Below, piece after piece: positions 54,503 through 63,936 of a stretch of 64,000 nucleotides of DNA. This stretch comes from Lewinella sp. W8. GTDB taxonomy: Bacteria > Bacteroidota > Bacteroidia > Chitinophagales > Saprospiraceae. Location of the stretch: the NCBI RefSeq assembly GCF_004375085.3, contig NZ_SNAQ03000009.1, positions 174,065 to 238,064 on the forward strand. The letters are read 5' to 3'. The notes beneath the pieces were generated by a model. The model saw nothing but the letters and a program-made list of their open reading frames with translations. It did no database searches and was not told the origin of the DNA. Within the stretch, counting starts at the first letter, position 1. Every line of letters starts with the position of its first letter. Made by a program: the position numbers and the translations under genes.

Positions 54503-57500
54503 CTAATGAAACACGCGGACACTTCCGCTCAATTCTTTGGTTTCCCCATCGACGTAGCGGACGAGGGCCTGGTAGACGTAGTAGCCGGGGATGACCTTCG
54601 TGCCCCTGAAGCGCCCATCCCAGCCAAAGGCTGGGTCGTTCGGGGGAAAGTCTTCGGCGGAGAAGAGGAGTTGCCCCCAGCGGTCGCGCACGTGAAAGAA
54701 CTCGATGGTCTCGATGCTCCGCTCGAAGTTGCTGCGGATGCGGAAGATGTCGTTGCGGCCGTCGGCGTTGGGCGTGAAGGTATTCGGGATGTAGACCTCC
54801 CGGCCAAGGTTGACCCGGATGACCACCTCGTCACTGGCCGGACAGCCGCGGTCGCCGAACAGGGAGAGGAGGTAGGTGGTGTTGGAGAAGGGCCGGGCCA
54901 CCGGGGTCTGGCAGTCGGTACAGTCCAGTCCGGCTGCGGGCGTCCAGCGGAAGACGGGGTCGTCGGCGTTGAAGAAGATGGTGTTGAGGGTGACCTCCTC
55001 CCCTAGTTCGAGGAAGATGGTGTCCTCCAGGATGTCCACCGAGACCGGGTCGGGTTCGATGATCTGCCGCTCAAAGTCGAGGATGCAGCCGGCCGAGTCC
55101 CGGATTTCCACGCTGTAGAAGTTCGGCCCGAGCCCGTCGAAGCGGGAAATACCGATGCCGCTTTCGTCGTAGTTGTCGCCCGTAACCTGAATCTGGTAGG
55201 GCGGCACCCCGCCGCTGATGGACCGGAAGCGGATCGCCCCGTCCATCGCCCCGTGGCAGCTGATCTGCTGCACTGAATCCAGGGTGACGATCGGCGGGTT
55301 CTCCGGCACCGTCACCGGAAGGGTGAGGTTACAGCCGTTGACGTCGTTGACGGTCAGGCGGTACTCCCCGGCGAAGAGCTCGGTGACGTCGCCGTCGCTC
55401 GTTCCCCCCGACCAGGCTACTTGGTATGGCCGCACGCCCCCGTCGATGTCGAGGTCGATCCTCCCGTCTGCGCCGTTGGCGCAGGTGACGCGGGTGACGG
55501 TCGGCACGGCCGTCAGGGGCGCCGTCTCGGTGAATGTGGCCTCCGTCTGGAAGCGACAGCCCTCCCGGTCGGTGATGCTCACCCGGTAGGTGCCCGCCGT
55601 CAGGCGGTCCACGACGGGCGTGTTGCGGCCGTGGGACCAGTCGTAATCGTAGGGCGGCGTCCCGGAAGTGACCAGCACGGAGAGCAGCCCGCTGCTGTCG
55701 CCGTTGCAGATCACCTCCTCCCGACGGTCAAACTCCGCCAGCACGGGCGGGTGTATGGTAACGGTCACCGAGGTGCTGTCCGCACACTGCGTATCCCCCG
55801 CCACGGTGAGTACCACGTCGTAAATGCCGGGGGCCGTGAATTCGTGCATGGGGTTTTCGTCGAAGGAGGCCGTGCCGTCGCCGAAGTCCCAGAAGTGGGT
55901 CTCCACGTCGCCGCTGGCCCGACTCGTAAAGGACACGGACTCCCCGAAGCAGACGTCATCGACGTCGAGCTCCAACTCCGCTACGGGAGCCTCGCGGATC
56001 ATGATTTCCTGGCTCGTCTCCCCGAAGCAAATGCCGCCCTGGGTCGCCCGGAGGGTAACGGTGTAGGGGCCGCTGGCCGGATAACGGTGCACCGGGTTGG
56101 TGGCCGTGGAGGTGGTGCCGTCGCCGAAGTCCCAGAAGAAGCCGTTGGCGCGGGTGGTTTCGTTGGTGAAGCGGACCGAGTCGGAATCACAGGCCGTGCG
56201 CACCTCGTAGCTGAAGTCGGCCAGCGGAACGGGCCGGATGAAAATGCGCTGGGAGGCACTGTCGCGGCAGCCGTTCAGGTCGGTAACCGTCTGGGTGGCC
56301 AGGAAGGTACCCGAGTTGACGTAGGTGTTTTCCGAAACGCAACTGACGCCGAAGTTTCCGTCGCCGAAATCGTAGGTACAGGCCAGTCCGCCGTCGGCCG
56401 TGGAGCTGAACAGCACCGTGCCGCCCTGGCAGATGCTGTCGGTCGCCACGAAGCCGGCCACGGGGGGCGGAAAGACCTCCATCGTCTGGCACACCCGCCG
56501 GCTGCAGCCAGCCTGGTCGGGGTTGATCACCGTCAGGCAAACCTCATAGGTGCCCGGAGCGGTGTAGGTGTGCACGGGATTGAAGTCTTCGCTGATGGCC
56601 GTGCTGTCGCCGAAGTCCCAGCGGACCGCGAGGCCCCGGGCACTGGTGTTGATGAACTCCACCGGTTCGTTGGGGCACACGAAGGCCGGGTTCTGAAAGG
56701 ACGCGTTCGGGGCGGCCAGCACGGTGACCTGATTAACGTATTCGTCTTCCCCGCAGCCGAAGGCGCGCTGACTGATCCGGTAGGTGCCGGGCAACTCGTA
56801 GACGACGTAGGGGTTGGGCTGGGTGCTCCCCTGCCCGTTACCGAAATCGTAAAGCACCGGGATGCCGTTCGTCGCCCCGCTCATCAGGAAGAGGGTGTCG
56901 CCCACGCAGAGGGTGTTGGCGCTCTGGTTGAAGAAGGCCGAGACGTCGGTGGGCGTCACGATCACGTCGCGGCAGAGGGTGTCGCGCCCGCAGACGCTGG
57001 CGATCTGGAGGCAGACCTCCACGGTGTCCAGCCGGTCCGTATCGCGGACAATCAGGGGCGGGATGGAATCCGTACTCAGCAGGGTGCCGTCCACCACCCA
57101 CCGGTAGCTGTCCGGGCGGCCAAAGACGTTGCTCGACAGCTCGATGGTGTCCCCGGAGCAGTAGGCGACCTGACTGGTCGAAAAGCGGCTTTCGGGAATC
57201 GGACGGGTGGTGACCGACTCGAAAAAGCGGCGGACCTCACAGCCGTTGTCCAGTTCCAGTCCGATCTCGAAGGTCGAGTCCTGCAGGTAGGAGGCCAGGG
57301 TGAGGGCGTCCGGATTGCGGTCGTTGCTGAAGGTGACACCATCGAGCGTCCAGTTGTACCGCAGTTCAGGGCCGACGTTGGAGTTATTGATGATATTCAC
57401 CTCGAGGGCGGAGCAGCGGTCCTGGTCAAAGTCGAGGGAGAAGTTGGGCGCGGGCGCAGGATGCACAGTTATTGTCTGAGTAGCCATGGCCGTGCAGTTT

Positions 57501-59299
57501 CCGCGGGTCACCGCCAGGCGCACCGGATAGTCGCCCGGAGCGGGAAAATTGAAGCAGGGATTCAGAGAAGCGGTGGTCAGGGTACTATCGCCAAAAGTCC
57601 AGCTGATCGAGTCGTACACGGCACCTGCGGGCACGCCAAAACACAGCTCATTTCCGTCGCAGTCCAGTACCTCGAAACTGGTGACGAGCTCCGCCACTGT
57701 AACGGTGAAGGTGTCCTGCCGGGCACACCCCGCCAGGTCGTCGCGCTCGAAGCGGTAGACGATGGGATAGACGCCCTCGGCCACGAGCGCGGGGTCGAAG
57801 GTGCCGTCCGCCGTCACCCCCGTACCGCTGTAGACGCCGCCCGGCGGACTGGCCTGAAAGGTCACCGCCGCGTCGTCGGCGCACAGCTCCAGGTCGGCGG
57901 GCACCGTGACGGCCGTACCGGCCACGGTGATGATGATCTCGTCCGTAATCAGGCAGGAGTCGCGGCCGTAGGTGATCACGTAATCCCCGTCGGCGTATTC
58001 GGCGGGGTCGAAAATGCCGTCAAATTCCCGGTTGTCCACCCGCCAGATACCACCCGTGGCCGGGCTGGCGCTGAGGGCAAAGGGCGGACTCTGGTCACAG
58101 ACGGTGGTATCCGGCAGATTGATCACCGCCACGTCCTGGGCGGCCACAACGAAGCTGTCGACGAGGGGCGGCGTATCGCACAGGGCGGTCGTATCGATGA
58201 TGTCGGCGTCCACCCGGTAGCTGCCGGGCACGAGGTCAATCGGGAAGTCCCCGATCGGGATAGTATCGCCGTTGAGCAGGTAGGTCGCGGCGGGATTCAG
58301 GGGGCTGGGCGTGTAGCTCAGCGACAAACAGACGTCTTCCTGCGGATTCAACCGGAGGATGGCCGCTTCGACCACCTCGACGTCGAAGGAAAAGGTCTCC
58401 TCCACGCCACAGTCCTCGTTGATGCCCCGAAAGGTTACGGTGTAGAGCCCCGCTTCGGTAAACTCCACCTGGGTGATGAGCGCCGCGGTGTCCCGCACCA
58501 GGGCCCCGGAATCGGGACTTACCGTCCAACGCCAGTCGGTCAGGCCCGTCGACTGGGCCGCGTTGACGCGGATGGGGGAAATGCTGTCGAGGCAGACCTG
58601 GTAGGGCATGGTGTTGTTGCCCGTCAGGTTGGAGTCGGGGAAGGCCACGACGTTCGGCCCCTCGATGACGGTGACGAAGCCCACTACCGAGTCCTGGCCG
58701 CAGGGATTGGTGGCCCGCAGACTGACCGGGAAGACGCCCGTTTCGGGGTAGGTGTGGGTGGTCGTGTCCGAGTAGCCGTTGCCGAAGTTAAACTCCAGCG
58801 TCAGGGCTTCGGCCGGGCATGCGCTGGCCCCGAAATCCACCGTTTCCCCCTGGCAAACGACGCTGGGAAAGTTTCCGAAAATGGCCTGGGGCGGGTTCCG
58901 GACCGTGAGGGGAATGATGTTCTGGTTGGGGTTCGCCGCACCGGCGATGTAGGAAGTCAGCGTCACGAAAGTGCCCGAGAGCTCGTACTGGCAGGTGAGG
59001 TAGAAGTCGCTGAAGTCGTAGAGGTGCGTCTCGTTGAAGGTCATCGTTTCGCCGTAGAAAAACTGCGGCTCGGAGCCATCCCCCCAGGTGATGGAGATGG
59101 AGTCCACCGTTTCCTCGAAATCGGGGTCGATATTGACCGTCACGCAGAGGTTGAGCGTGGAGTCGGTCAGGCACACGAACTGGTCACCGCCACAGATCTG
59201 GATCGTGGGCGCGCTGGTATCTTGGGCGTGAACGAAATGGGATAGAAAGAGAAAGAGTATAAGACCGCCCATCCACCGGGCGGTTTTTTCTTTGGTCAT
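54503..59299 (-). CDS. Giant PKD/SprB-repeat adhesin with gliding-motility (T9SS) C-terminal domain
   Basis: A 1,598-residue secreted protein with signal MGGLILFLFLSHFVHAQ. Much of it is PKD-like: WDFGDSTAISEDFNP, YDFGDGNFGVSC, WDFGDGTTSTATNP and WDFGDGTASFDENP lie between about residues 890 and 1190. Before these come other Ig-like domains with regular cysteines. Three SprB repeats follow (CNGDSSGLLSVLVTSGTPPY, CANGADGRIDLDIDGGVRPY, CHGAMDGAIRFRSISGGVPP, about 1210-1420). The end (YIPNTFTPNADGRNDIFRI to LSGSVRVFH) is a CHU_C/type B secretion domain. Likely surface adhesion or gliding. The PorP/SprF gene follows on the same strand. The start at 59299 gives a proper signal peptide. Confidence 0.93.
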   Translation of the reverse strand: MTKEKTARWMGGLILFLFLSHFVHAQDTSAPTIQICGGDQFVCLTDSTLNLCVTVNIDPDFEETVDSISITWGDGSEPQFFYGETMTFNETHLYDFSDFYLTCQYELSGTFVTLTSYIAGAANPNQNIIPLTVRNPPQAIFGNFPSVVCQGETVDFGASACPAEALTLEFNFGNGYSDTTTHTYPETGVFPVSLRATNPCGQDSVVGFVTVIEGPNVVAFPDSNLTGNNTMPYQVCLDSISPIRVNAAQSTGLTDWRWTVSPDSGALVRDTAALITQVEFTEAGLYTVTFRGINEDCGVEETFSFDVEVVEAAILRLNPQEDVCLSLSYTPSPLNPAATYLLNGDTIPIGDFPIDLVPGSYRVDADIIDTTALCDTPPLVDSFVVAAQDVAVINLPDTTVCDQSPPFALSASPATGGIWRVDNREFDGIFDPAEYADGDYVITYGRDSCLITDEIIITVAGTAVTVPADLELCADDAAVTFQASPPGGVYSGTGVTADGTFDPALVAEGVYPIVYRFERDDLAGCARQDTFTVTVAELVTSFEVLDCDGNELCFGVPAGAVYDSISWTFGDSTLTTASLNPCFNFPAPGDYPVRLAVTRGNCTAMATQTITVHPAPAPNFSLDFDQDRCSALEVNIINNSNVGPELRYNWTLDGVTFSNDRNPDALTLASYLQDSTFEIGLELDNGCEVRRFFESVTTRPIPESRFSTSQVAYCSGDTIELSSNVFGRPDSYRWVVDGTLLSTDSIPPLIVRDTDRLDTVEVCLQIASVCGRDTLCRDVIVTPTDVSAFFNQSANTLCVGDTLFLMSGATNGIPVLYDFGNGQGSTQPNPYVVYELPGTYRISQRAFGCGEDEYVNQVTVLAAPNASFQNPAFVCPNEPVEFINTSARGLAVRWDFGDSTAISEDFNPVHTYTAPGTYEVCLTVINPDQAGCSRRVCQTMEVFPPPVAGFVATDSICQGGTVLFSSTADGGLACTYDFGDGNFGVSCVSENTYVNSGTFLATQTVTDLNGCRDSASQRIFIRPVPLADFSYEVRTACDSDSVRFTNETTRANGFFWDFGDGTTSTATNPVHRYPASGPYTVTLRATQGGICFGETSQEIMIREAPVAELELDVDDVCFGESVSFTSRASGDVETHFWDFGDGTASFDENPMHEFTAPGIYDVVLTVAGDTQCADSTSVTVTIHPPVLAEFDRREEVICNGDSSGLLSVLVTSGTPPYDYDWSHGRNTPVVDRLTAGTYRVSITDREGCRFQTEATFTETAPLTAVPTVTRVTCANGADGRIDLDIDGGVRPYQVAWSGGTSDGDVTELFAGEYRLTVNDVNGCNLTLPVTVPENPPIVTLDSVQQISCHGAMDGAIRFRSISGGVPPYQIQVTGDNYDESGIGISRFDGLGPNFYSVEIRDSAGCILDFERQIIEPDPVSVDILEDTIFLELGEEVTLNTIFFNADDPVFRWTPAAGLDCTDCQTPVARPFSNTTYLLSLFGDRGCPASDEVVIRVNLGREVYIPNTFTPNADGRNDIFRIRSNFERSIETIEFFHVRDRWGQLLFSAEDFPPNDPAFGWDGRFRGTKVIPGYYVYQALVRYVDGETKELSGSVRVFH

Positions 59300-59689
59300 C
59301 CTCGTTTTTCAGTTTTTGGGTATAGTCAGCCTCAAAATAAGGACTAATCCCCTCGCCCGGGTGACCAGGGCTTGCTGCTTGACGTTGCGGTAGGCCTTTG
59401 GGCCGGATCGGTAGGGGTTGGGAGAGGGAGCGGGAAATGAGCAAAAATGATGGTCGCAAGGCCTCTGCGCGTTCTGCGCACGCACGGCAGACCTTGCTCC
59501 GTAGGAAGGAGTGGTCTGGAAGGGCGAGGGGGCATTTGGTCTGAACTGGGGAGCAAACAATCGGCCGATCAGCGGTAGCCAGCAAGCGTTCGGACGACGT
59601 TTCCCTCGGCTCCGCCGTCGGACAACAGTCTTCCGACCACGGTTATTCGCTACGGGAGTAGCCCCTGACTTTTTGCTACTTTTACTTGC
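59300..59689. other. Gene-free stretch upstream of the adhesin and agmatinase genes
   Basis: Divergent intergenic region of 390 bp. It contains a variant of repeat C at 59456 and, near 59674, TACTTTTA, a possible -7 box for the ureohydrolase gene. Nothing else is recognisable. Confidence 0.5.
59456..59497 (+). repeat. Repeat C, copy 2 (variant inner stem)
   Basis: Outer arms GCAAGG and CCTTGC as in copy 1. The inner part GCGCGTTCTGCGCACGC differs from the other copies but can still pair (TGCGC against GCGCA). The flank downstream also ends in a short hairpin-like GTAGGAAGGAGTGG. Confidence 0.6.
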
Positions 59690-60478
59690 ATGGCAACGCC
59701 CAAAATCATCATCCAGGGAATACCCTACGACGAAAAGTCCTCCTACCAGCGCGGCGCGCGGCAGGCGCCGCCCCGAATCCGGGAGGCCCTGACCTGTGGT
59801 TCGGGGAATATGTTTACCGAAGCGTTGGTTTCCGTCGACGATGCCCGCATTGAAGACCGGGGCGACTTTGAAATCACGGAATACTTCGACGTGGAGACCA
59901 TCACGGACAACCACCTCAAGACCGGGGCGAAGGTACTGACCCTGGGGGGCGACCACTCCATCACCTTTCCGATCATCAGGGCACACCATAAGAAGTACCC
60001 AAAACTAGAAATCCTGCACATCGACGCCCACGCCGACTTGTACGACAGCTTCGAGGGAGACCCCTACTCCCACGCTTGTCCCTTTGCCCGCATCATGGAA
60101 GGTGGCTTTGCCGCCAGATTGGTGCAGGTCGGCATCCGCACCCTCAATCCCCACCAGGCCGATCAGGCGGAAAAGTTCGGGGTGAAAATCCACCAGATGA
60201 AGGATTTGGACCTCTCTGCCATCGGCGAGTTTCAGCACCCACTGTACATTTCCCTGGACATGGATGGATTCGACCCCGCCTACGCCCCCGGCGTGTCGCA
60301 TCACGAACCGGGTGGACTCAGTTCACGGCAAGTAATTAACCTGATCCAAAGCATCGACACCGAAGTCATTGGCGCTGACATCGTCGAATACAATCCCGCG
60401 CGGGATTTCCAAAATATGACCGCTTTCCTGGCCGCCAAAATGATGAAGGAAATCCTGGGGAAAATGATGGAGAAATAA
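59690..60478 (+). CDS. speB: Agmatinase/arginase-family ureohydrolase
   Basis: A 262-residue binuclear manganese enzyme of the ureohydrolase fold. All six metal ligands are present: His89 (GGDHS), Asp112, His114 and Asp116 (DAHAD), Asp190 and Asp192 (SLDMDGFD). The N-terminal RGARQAPPRIREAL and the later ADIVEYNP fit the agmatinase branch, which splits agmatine into putrescine and urea; related members split other guanidino compounds, so the substrate is not certain. A possible -7 box (TACTTTTA) lies just upstream of the start. It converges with the AKR-Rid operon, separated by repeat C at 60491. Confidence 0.85.
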   Translation: MATPKIIIQGIPYDEKSSYQRGARQAPPRIREALTCGSGNMFTEALVSVDDARIEDRGDFEITEYFDVETITDNHLKTGAKVLTLGGDHSITFPIIRAHHKKYPKLEILHIDAHADLYDSFEGDPYSHACPFARIMEGGFAARLVQVGIRTLNPHQADQAEKFGVKIHQMKDLDLSAIGEFQHPLYISLDMDGFDPAYAPGVSHHEPGGLSSRQVINLIQSIDTEVIGADIVEYNPARDFQNMTAFLAAKMMKEILGKMMEK

Positions 60479-60490
60479 GGGGCTAAGCCT

Positions 60491-60518
60491 GCGAGGCCCT
60501 AACCCGTTCTGCGAACGG
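60491..60518 (+). repeat. Repeat C, copy 3 (truncated)
   Basis: GCGAGG followed by the perfect inner stem CCGTTC-TGC-GAACGG. The right outer arm is missing. It lies 13 bp after the ureohydrolase stop, in a 234-bp convergent gap that otherwise has no recognisable features. Confidence 0.65.
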
Positions 60519-60712
60519 TAGAAATATTTCCTGCATTCACCTCGACAATAATAATTTTTCTTCCTCTGATTCCCTCAGCCATAGCGGCCTCTCCCTTCCC
60601 CGGAGCCTCGGTCGTCCGCCCAGTCATCCCATGGCTTCGCCAGTACGCCTGGGCAGACGACCTCTATTTTCTTCTTCCTTCTCCTCAGCCTTAGCCTTCA
60701 CTCTAAAGCGCC

Positions 60713-62161
60713 CTACCGCACCACCGCCTCCGCCTCTATCTCGACGAGGTACCCCTCCCCCACCAGACGGGCTTCCACCAGGGTATTGGCGGGGTTAATC
60801 CCCTTGAAGCGGTCTCCGTGTGCGCGGGCGACCGGTTCCCAATCATTCAGGTTATTGACGAATATGCGGGTTCGGACCACGTCCTTCAGCGAACCGCCAA
60901 GAGATTCAATGGCCGCCTCAATTTTATCGATCACGAAGTGCGTCTGCGCGGCGGGATCCTCCCCGCCAATCATTCGGGCCCCGTGGGTAGCCGTGGTGCC
61001 GGAAACGTGGATCCGGTTACCGTCGCGAATCGCCCGACAGTATCCGGCAAATTCTTCCCATACGGTGCCACTGAAGACTTGTGACCGGTGCTCGTTTACC
61101 TGCCTGGGCGTAAAGGCTTTGGGGACCTGCTCCAGATGATGACTCAAATCCCCGGAGGCCGTAAGGAAGGGAGGCTTACGGTATTCATCGCCGCAGTCTC
61201 CCGGGATGGGCGTCAGAGCCGCCTGGGCGGCCTGAATCAGCTTAACCTCTTCGGCGGAAAGCTGGATGTCGTATATCTTTAAGTTGTCGGCGATGTGCTC
61301 GCTTTTTCCCAATCGTGCCCCGACAATCACCGCCGCCACGTGCGGATTCTCCAGCACGTAGCGCGTAGCAATATTCGCCATCGAGACTCCGTGATTATCG
61401 GCGATCGTTTTGACCGTTTTCAGGAGCTGTTGAAACACTCCCCAGCCTCCGGCCACATCAATGAAGCGTTTGTACTTCATCTGGGACCAGGTCTCCAGTC
61501 CTTCCTGAGTAGGCTCGGGTTTCCCGAGCCATTTTTCCGTGAGGAAGCCTCCCGCGAGCGTGCCGAAGGCCAGGAGCTTGACCCCGTATTGCTCACACAC
61601 CTGCGCCATCTTGCCGTAGGCGCGCTGGTCCAGTAAAGAATGGCACACCTGATTGCTGACGAGGGGAATCCCCGAAGCACAAGCCATTCGGAGGTGGGCG
61701 GCGTCGAAGTTGGTTACCCCCAGGTGCTTGATCAGGCCCTCCTCCCTCAATTCGTTCAGGTAGAACAACGCGTCCAGCCAACTCGGATCGGGATAGTACC
61801 AGGCGTGGAACTGCATCAGGTCAATGGAGGACTGCTGCATCCGATCCAGCGCCAGCTGCACATTTTCGCGTACGTATTCCCGGCTGACGGGTCCTGGTTT
61901 GGGGACCCACTTCGTAAAGAGCTGTACCCGTTCGCCCAGTGGATGGGTATTCTTGAAGGTGCCCGTGATGATTTCACTGGAGCCGTAATGATCCGCCATG
62001 TCAAAGGAAGTGAAACCCGCCTCGACGTAAGGAGCCATGAAGGCCGCCGTTTTCACGGGGTCCAGATCATCCGTATCCCGTTCCATATCGGCTATCTGCC
62101 AAAGGCCGGTCACCACCCGGGAAATTTCCAGGTCCGGAGCTAATTGAATTCTCGTTTGCAT
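60713..62161 (-). CDS. Aldo/keto reductase fused to a Rid-family domain
   Basis: A 482-residue two-domain protein. Residues 1-320 are an aldo/keto reductase with the tetrad Asp54, Tyr59, Lys84 and His119 (FDMADHYGSSE, LFTKWVPK, LMQFHAWYY) plus the NADPH-site end VIVGARLGKSEHIADNL. Residues 365-482 form a Rid/YjgF domain (NRIHVSGTTATHGARMIGGE, SLKDVVRTRIFVNNLNDWEP, LVEARLVGEGYLVEIEAEAV). The archetypal RidA Arg (PARS) is replaced here by Asn (PANT), so it is probably not an imine deaminase of the RidA class. ATG at 62161 lies 3 bp after the permease stop; an alternative GTG at 62167 would overlap it by 4 bp. Operon partner: the APC permease. Confidence 0.88.
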   Translation of the reverse strand: MQTRIQLAPDLEISRVVTGLWQIADMERDTDDLDPVKTAAFMAPYVEAGFTSFDMADHYGSSEIITGTFKNTHPLGERVQLFTKWVPKPGPVSREYVRENVQLALDRMQQSSIDLMQFHAWYYPDPSWLDALFYLNELREEGLIKHLGVTNFDAAHLRMACASGIPLVSNQVCHSLLDQRAYGKMAQVCEQYGVKLLAFGTLAGGFLTEKWLGKPEPTQEGLETWSQMKYKRFIDVAGGWGVFQQLLKTVKTIADNHGVSMANIATRYVLENPHVAAVIVGARLGKSEHIADNLKIYDIQLSAEEVKLIQAAQAALTPIPGDCGDEYRKPPFLTASGDLSHHLEQVPKAFTPRQVNEHRSQVFSGTVWEEFAGYCRAIRDGNRIHVSGTTATHGARMIGGEDPAAQTHFVIDKIEAAIESLGGSLKDVVRTRIFVNNLNDWEPVARAHGDRFKGINPANTLVEARLVGEGYLVEIEAEAVVR

Positions 62162-62163
62162 AA

Positions 62164-63642
62164 TCACTCTTTTGGTAGGACGGTAAACCTCTCCCGCTCG
62201 GTCGGGCTAAACTGCCGCCACTTGATCCAGAACACCACGCTCGCCATACTCATCACGATCAACCATACCGGGGTGGAATGGAAGTACCATTCTTCGGCGG
62301 GTGAAGTGAGGTCCTTGTAGGTGTGGATGATCAGGAAAAGGATCAGAAACAGCGTTCCCAGGCCGCCAATCCACCGCTGCAGGTTGCGGCTTTTGATGAC
62401 GGAAATATCTTCGGCCAGGCTTGGGTTCACCTTCGGGAAGGTGAGCAGGGTAATGCACATCAGTAGGAAATTGACCATCATGGAGGTTACCATGATGTCA
62501 ATCCCCAAAAAGAAGTCTCCCGCGAAGTGGGAGCCCAGCACGCCAACGCTGGCCATTACCCCCGCCACGATCAAGGCGACGTAGGGCGTACGTCGCTCGG
62601 GGTGAACGGTCGCCACCACCCTGGGGAAAATCCCGTCCTCCGCCCAGGCGAACATTAAGCGGGAGACGGAGAGCAGCATGGCCGGTAAATCGTTGATCAA
62701 CGCGATGGCGGCACCCGTCAGGATCGCTACCCCCAGGCCAGCGGGCAGTACGTAGCTCAACAATCCCGGAGCGCTGATGTCTTTCTGCATCGCCTCTTCG
62801 GCGATGAAACTCCAGGGCACCACGTGGTACACCGCGGCGGCGAATAAGAAGTAGAATATCCCAACGGAGAAGATCGCCAGCAGGATGGCTCGGGGGAGCG
62901 ACTTGCTGGGATTCTTGGCCTCACTTCCCGCCTGCGCAATGGAATCAAACCCAATGAAACTGGAAAACAACAGCGCAGCCGCGGATAGGAAAATTCGCCA
63001 GTCAAAGGCGACCGATTCGGTCGGTTCAAAGACTCTACCTTCCGTCGCCTCCAGGGCCGTGAGGAAGTCCGTGCTGTCGTAATTGAGTCCCGCGACGATC
63101 ACGATCGCCCCCAGCCCAAACATCAAAAACATCATGGGCAAAAGTGCACGTTCATAGGACTTCGTCCCCCGCAGATTAACCCCCACAAACAGCCAAATCA
63201 GCACCAGGGCCAGCCCAACCCGGACCACGGCCGTTTCCAGGGTAGCCGCCATGTTCTGCCATCCCAATCCAACCGCCACGTCCCGAATGAAGGGCACACA
63301 GACGTAGGCAATCACTCCGATGACGATAGACAACCCAAACCACTGGGAAAAACTGGCGATGAACCCCAGGTAAGGGTTTAACCCCCGACTGGCGTACAGA
63401 TAACTTCCCCCCGCCCGGGGCATGGCCGAGGACAGGATGCCGTAGGCCAGGGCCGCAAAGATGGCGGGAATCGCCGCGAAGGCGAAGGCCGGCAACACGT
63501 ACGGCCCAATACCCGGCACGTTCCGCTGAATCATAAACGGCACGACGTTGATCGAAGCCCCAAGCATGGAGCACACCCCGGTAGCGGTCAGGGTGAGTAA
63601 GCCCATCTGTCGGGTCAGCTTGGTACGGGAGGGGGTACTCAT
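62164..63642 (-). CDS. APC-superfamily amino-acid permease
   Basis: A 492-residue transporter with about 12 helices. The APC landmarks appear in MGLLTLTATGVCSMLGASIN, VVPFMIQRNVPGIGPYVLPA, AMPRAGGSYLYASRGLNPYL and SSFIGFDSIAQAGSEAKNPS. Such permeases import amino acids or amines, driven by proton or sodium gradients. It is the first gene of a two-gene operon with the AKR-Rid fusion, ending 3 bp before its ATG. Upstream lie a -7 box and an operator-like palindrome. Confidence 0.9.
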   Translation of the reverse strand: MSTPSRTKLTRQMGLLTLTATGVCSMLGASINVVPFMIQRNVPGIGPYVLPAFAFAAIPAIFAALAYGILSSAMPRAGGSYLYASRGLNPYLGFIASFSQWFGLSIVIGVIAYVCVPFIRDVAVGLGWQNMAATLETAVVRVGLALVLIWLFVGVNLRGTKSYERALLPMMFLMFGLGAIVIVAGLNYDSTDFLTALEATEGRVFEPTESVAFDWRIFLSAAALLFSSFIGFDSIAQAGSEAKNPSKSLPRAILLAIFSVGIFYFLFAAAVYHVVPWSFIAEEAMQKDISAPGLLSYVLPAGLGVAILTGAAIALINDLPAMLLSVSRLMFAWAEDGIFPRVVATVHPERRTPYVALIVAGVMASVGVLGSHFAGDFFLGIDIMVTSMMVNFLLMCITLLTFPKVNPSLAEDISVIKSRNLQRWIGGLGTLFLILFLIIHTYKDLTSPAEEWYFHSTPVWLIVMSMASVVFWIKWRQFSPTERERFTVLPKE

Positions 63643-63668
63643 GGGGGAAAGCTAGGAAGGAAATTTTG

Positions 63669-63694
63669 GTTTTGGGGAACGATATCCCCAAAAC
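63669..63694. promoter_or_regulatory. Operator-like palindrome upstream of the permease gene
   Basis: GTTTTGGGGA and TCCCCAAAAC arms around ACGATA, 27 bp before the start codon. It overlaps the -7 box at 63689, so a bound repressor would block transcription; it could instead form an mRNA hairpin. Confidence 0.5.
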
Positions 63695-63696
63695 TA
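63689..63696 (-). promoter_or_regulatory. Bacteroidota-type -7 box of the permease operon
   Basis: TAGTTTTG on the minus strand, an exact TAnnTTTG match, 46 bp before the permease ATG. Confidence 0.5.
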
Positions 63697-63767
63697 TGCT
63701 TACCCAAAAATCCACTGGAGTGGACTTTCCCCGAAAGATCTATGTTGGTGTGGATAAATTTAACCCC

Positions 63768-63809
63768 GCGAGGCCCTGGCCCGTTCTGCGAACGGTCGGC
63801 AGACCTCGC
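63768..63809 (+). repeat. Repeat C, copy 4
   Basis: Outer arms GCGAGG and CCTCGC enclose CCGTTC-TGC-GAACGG. It is preceded at 63719 by GTGGACTTTCCCCGAAAG, a half-damaged relative of the hairpin inside composite repeat B, and followed by GGAAGTCCCTTACAGGGCC. Confidence 0.8.
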
Positions 63810-63936
63810 TCGTGGGAGGAAGTCCCTTACAGGGCCTTCAAATATTTGGAAAGGCTCCGGATATTCAATCATTCGCGACACCTCCTTTAAGTTTGGCTCT
63901 GTCTCCTTTTGACTCACATTCAAATTGGATAGATGC

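Noticed and set aside
55421..59245. Open frame of 1,274 codons opposite the adhesin gene
   Set aside because: No family features; the minus-strand adhesin has signal peptide, PKD and SprB repeats and a secretion domain.
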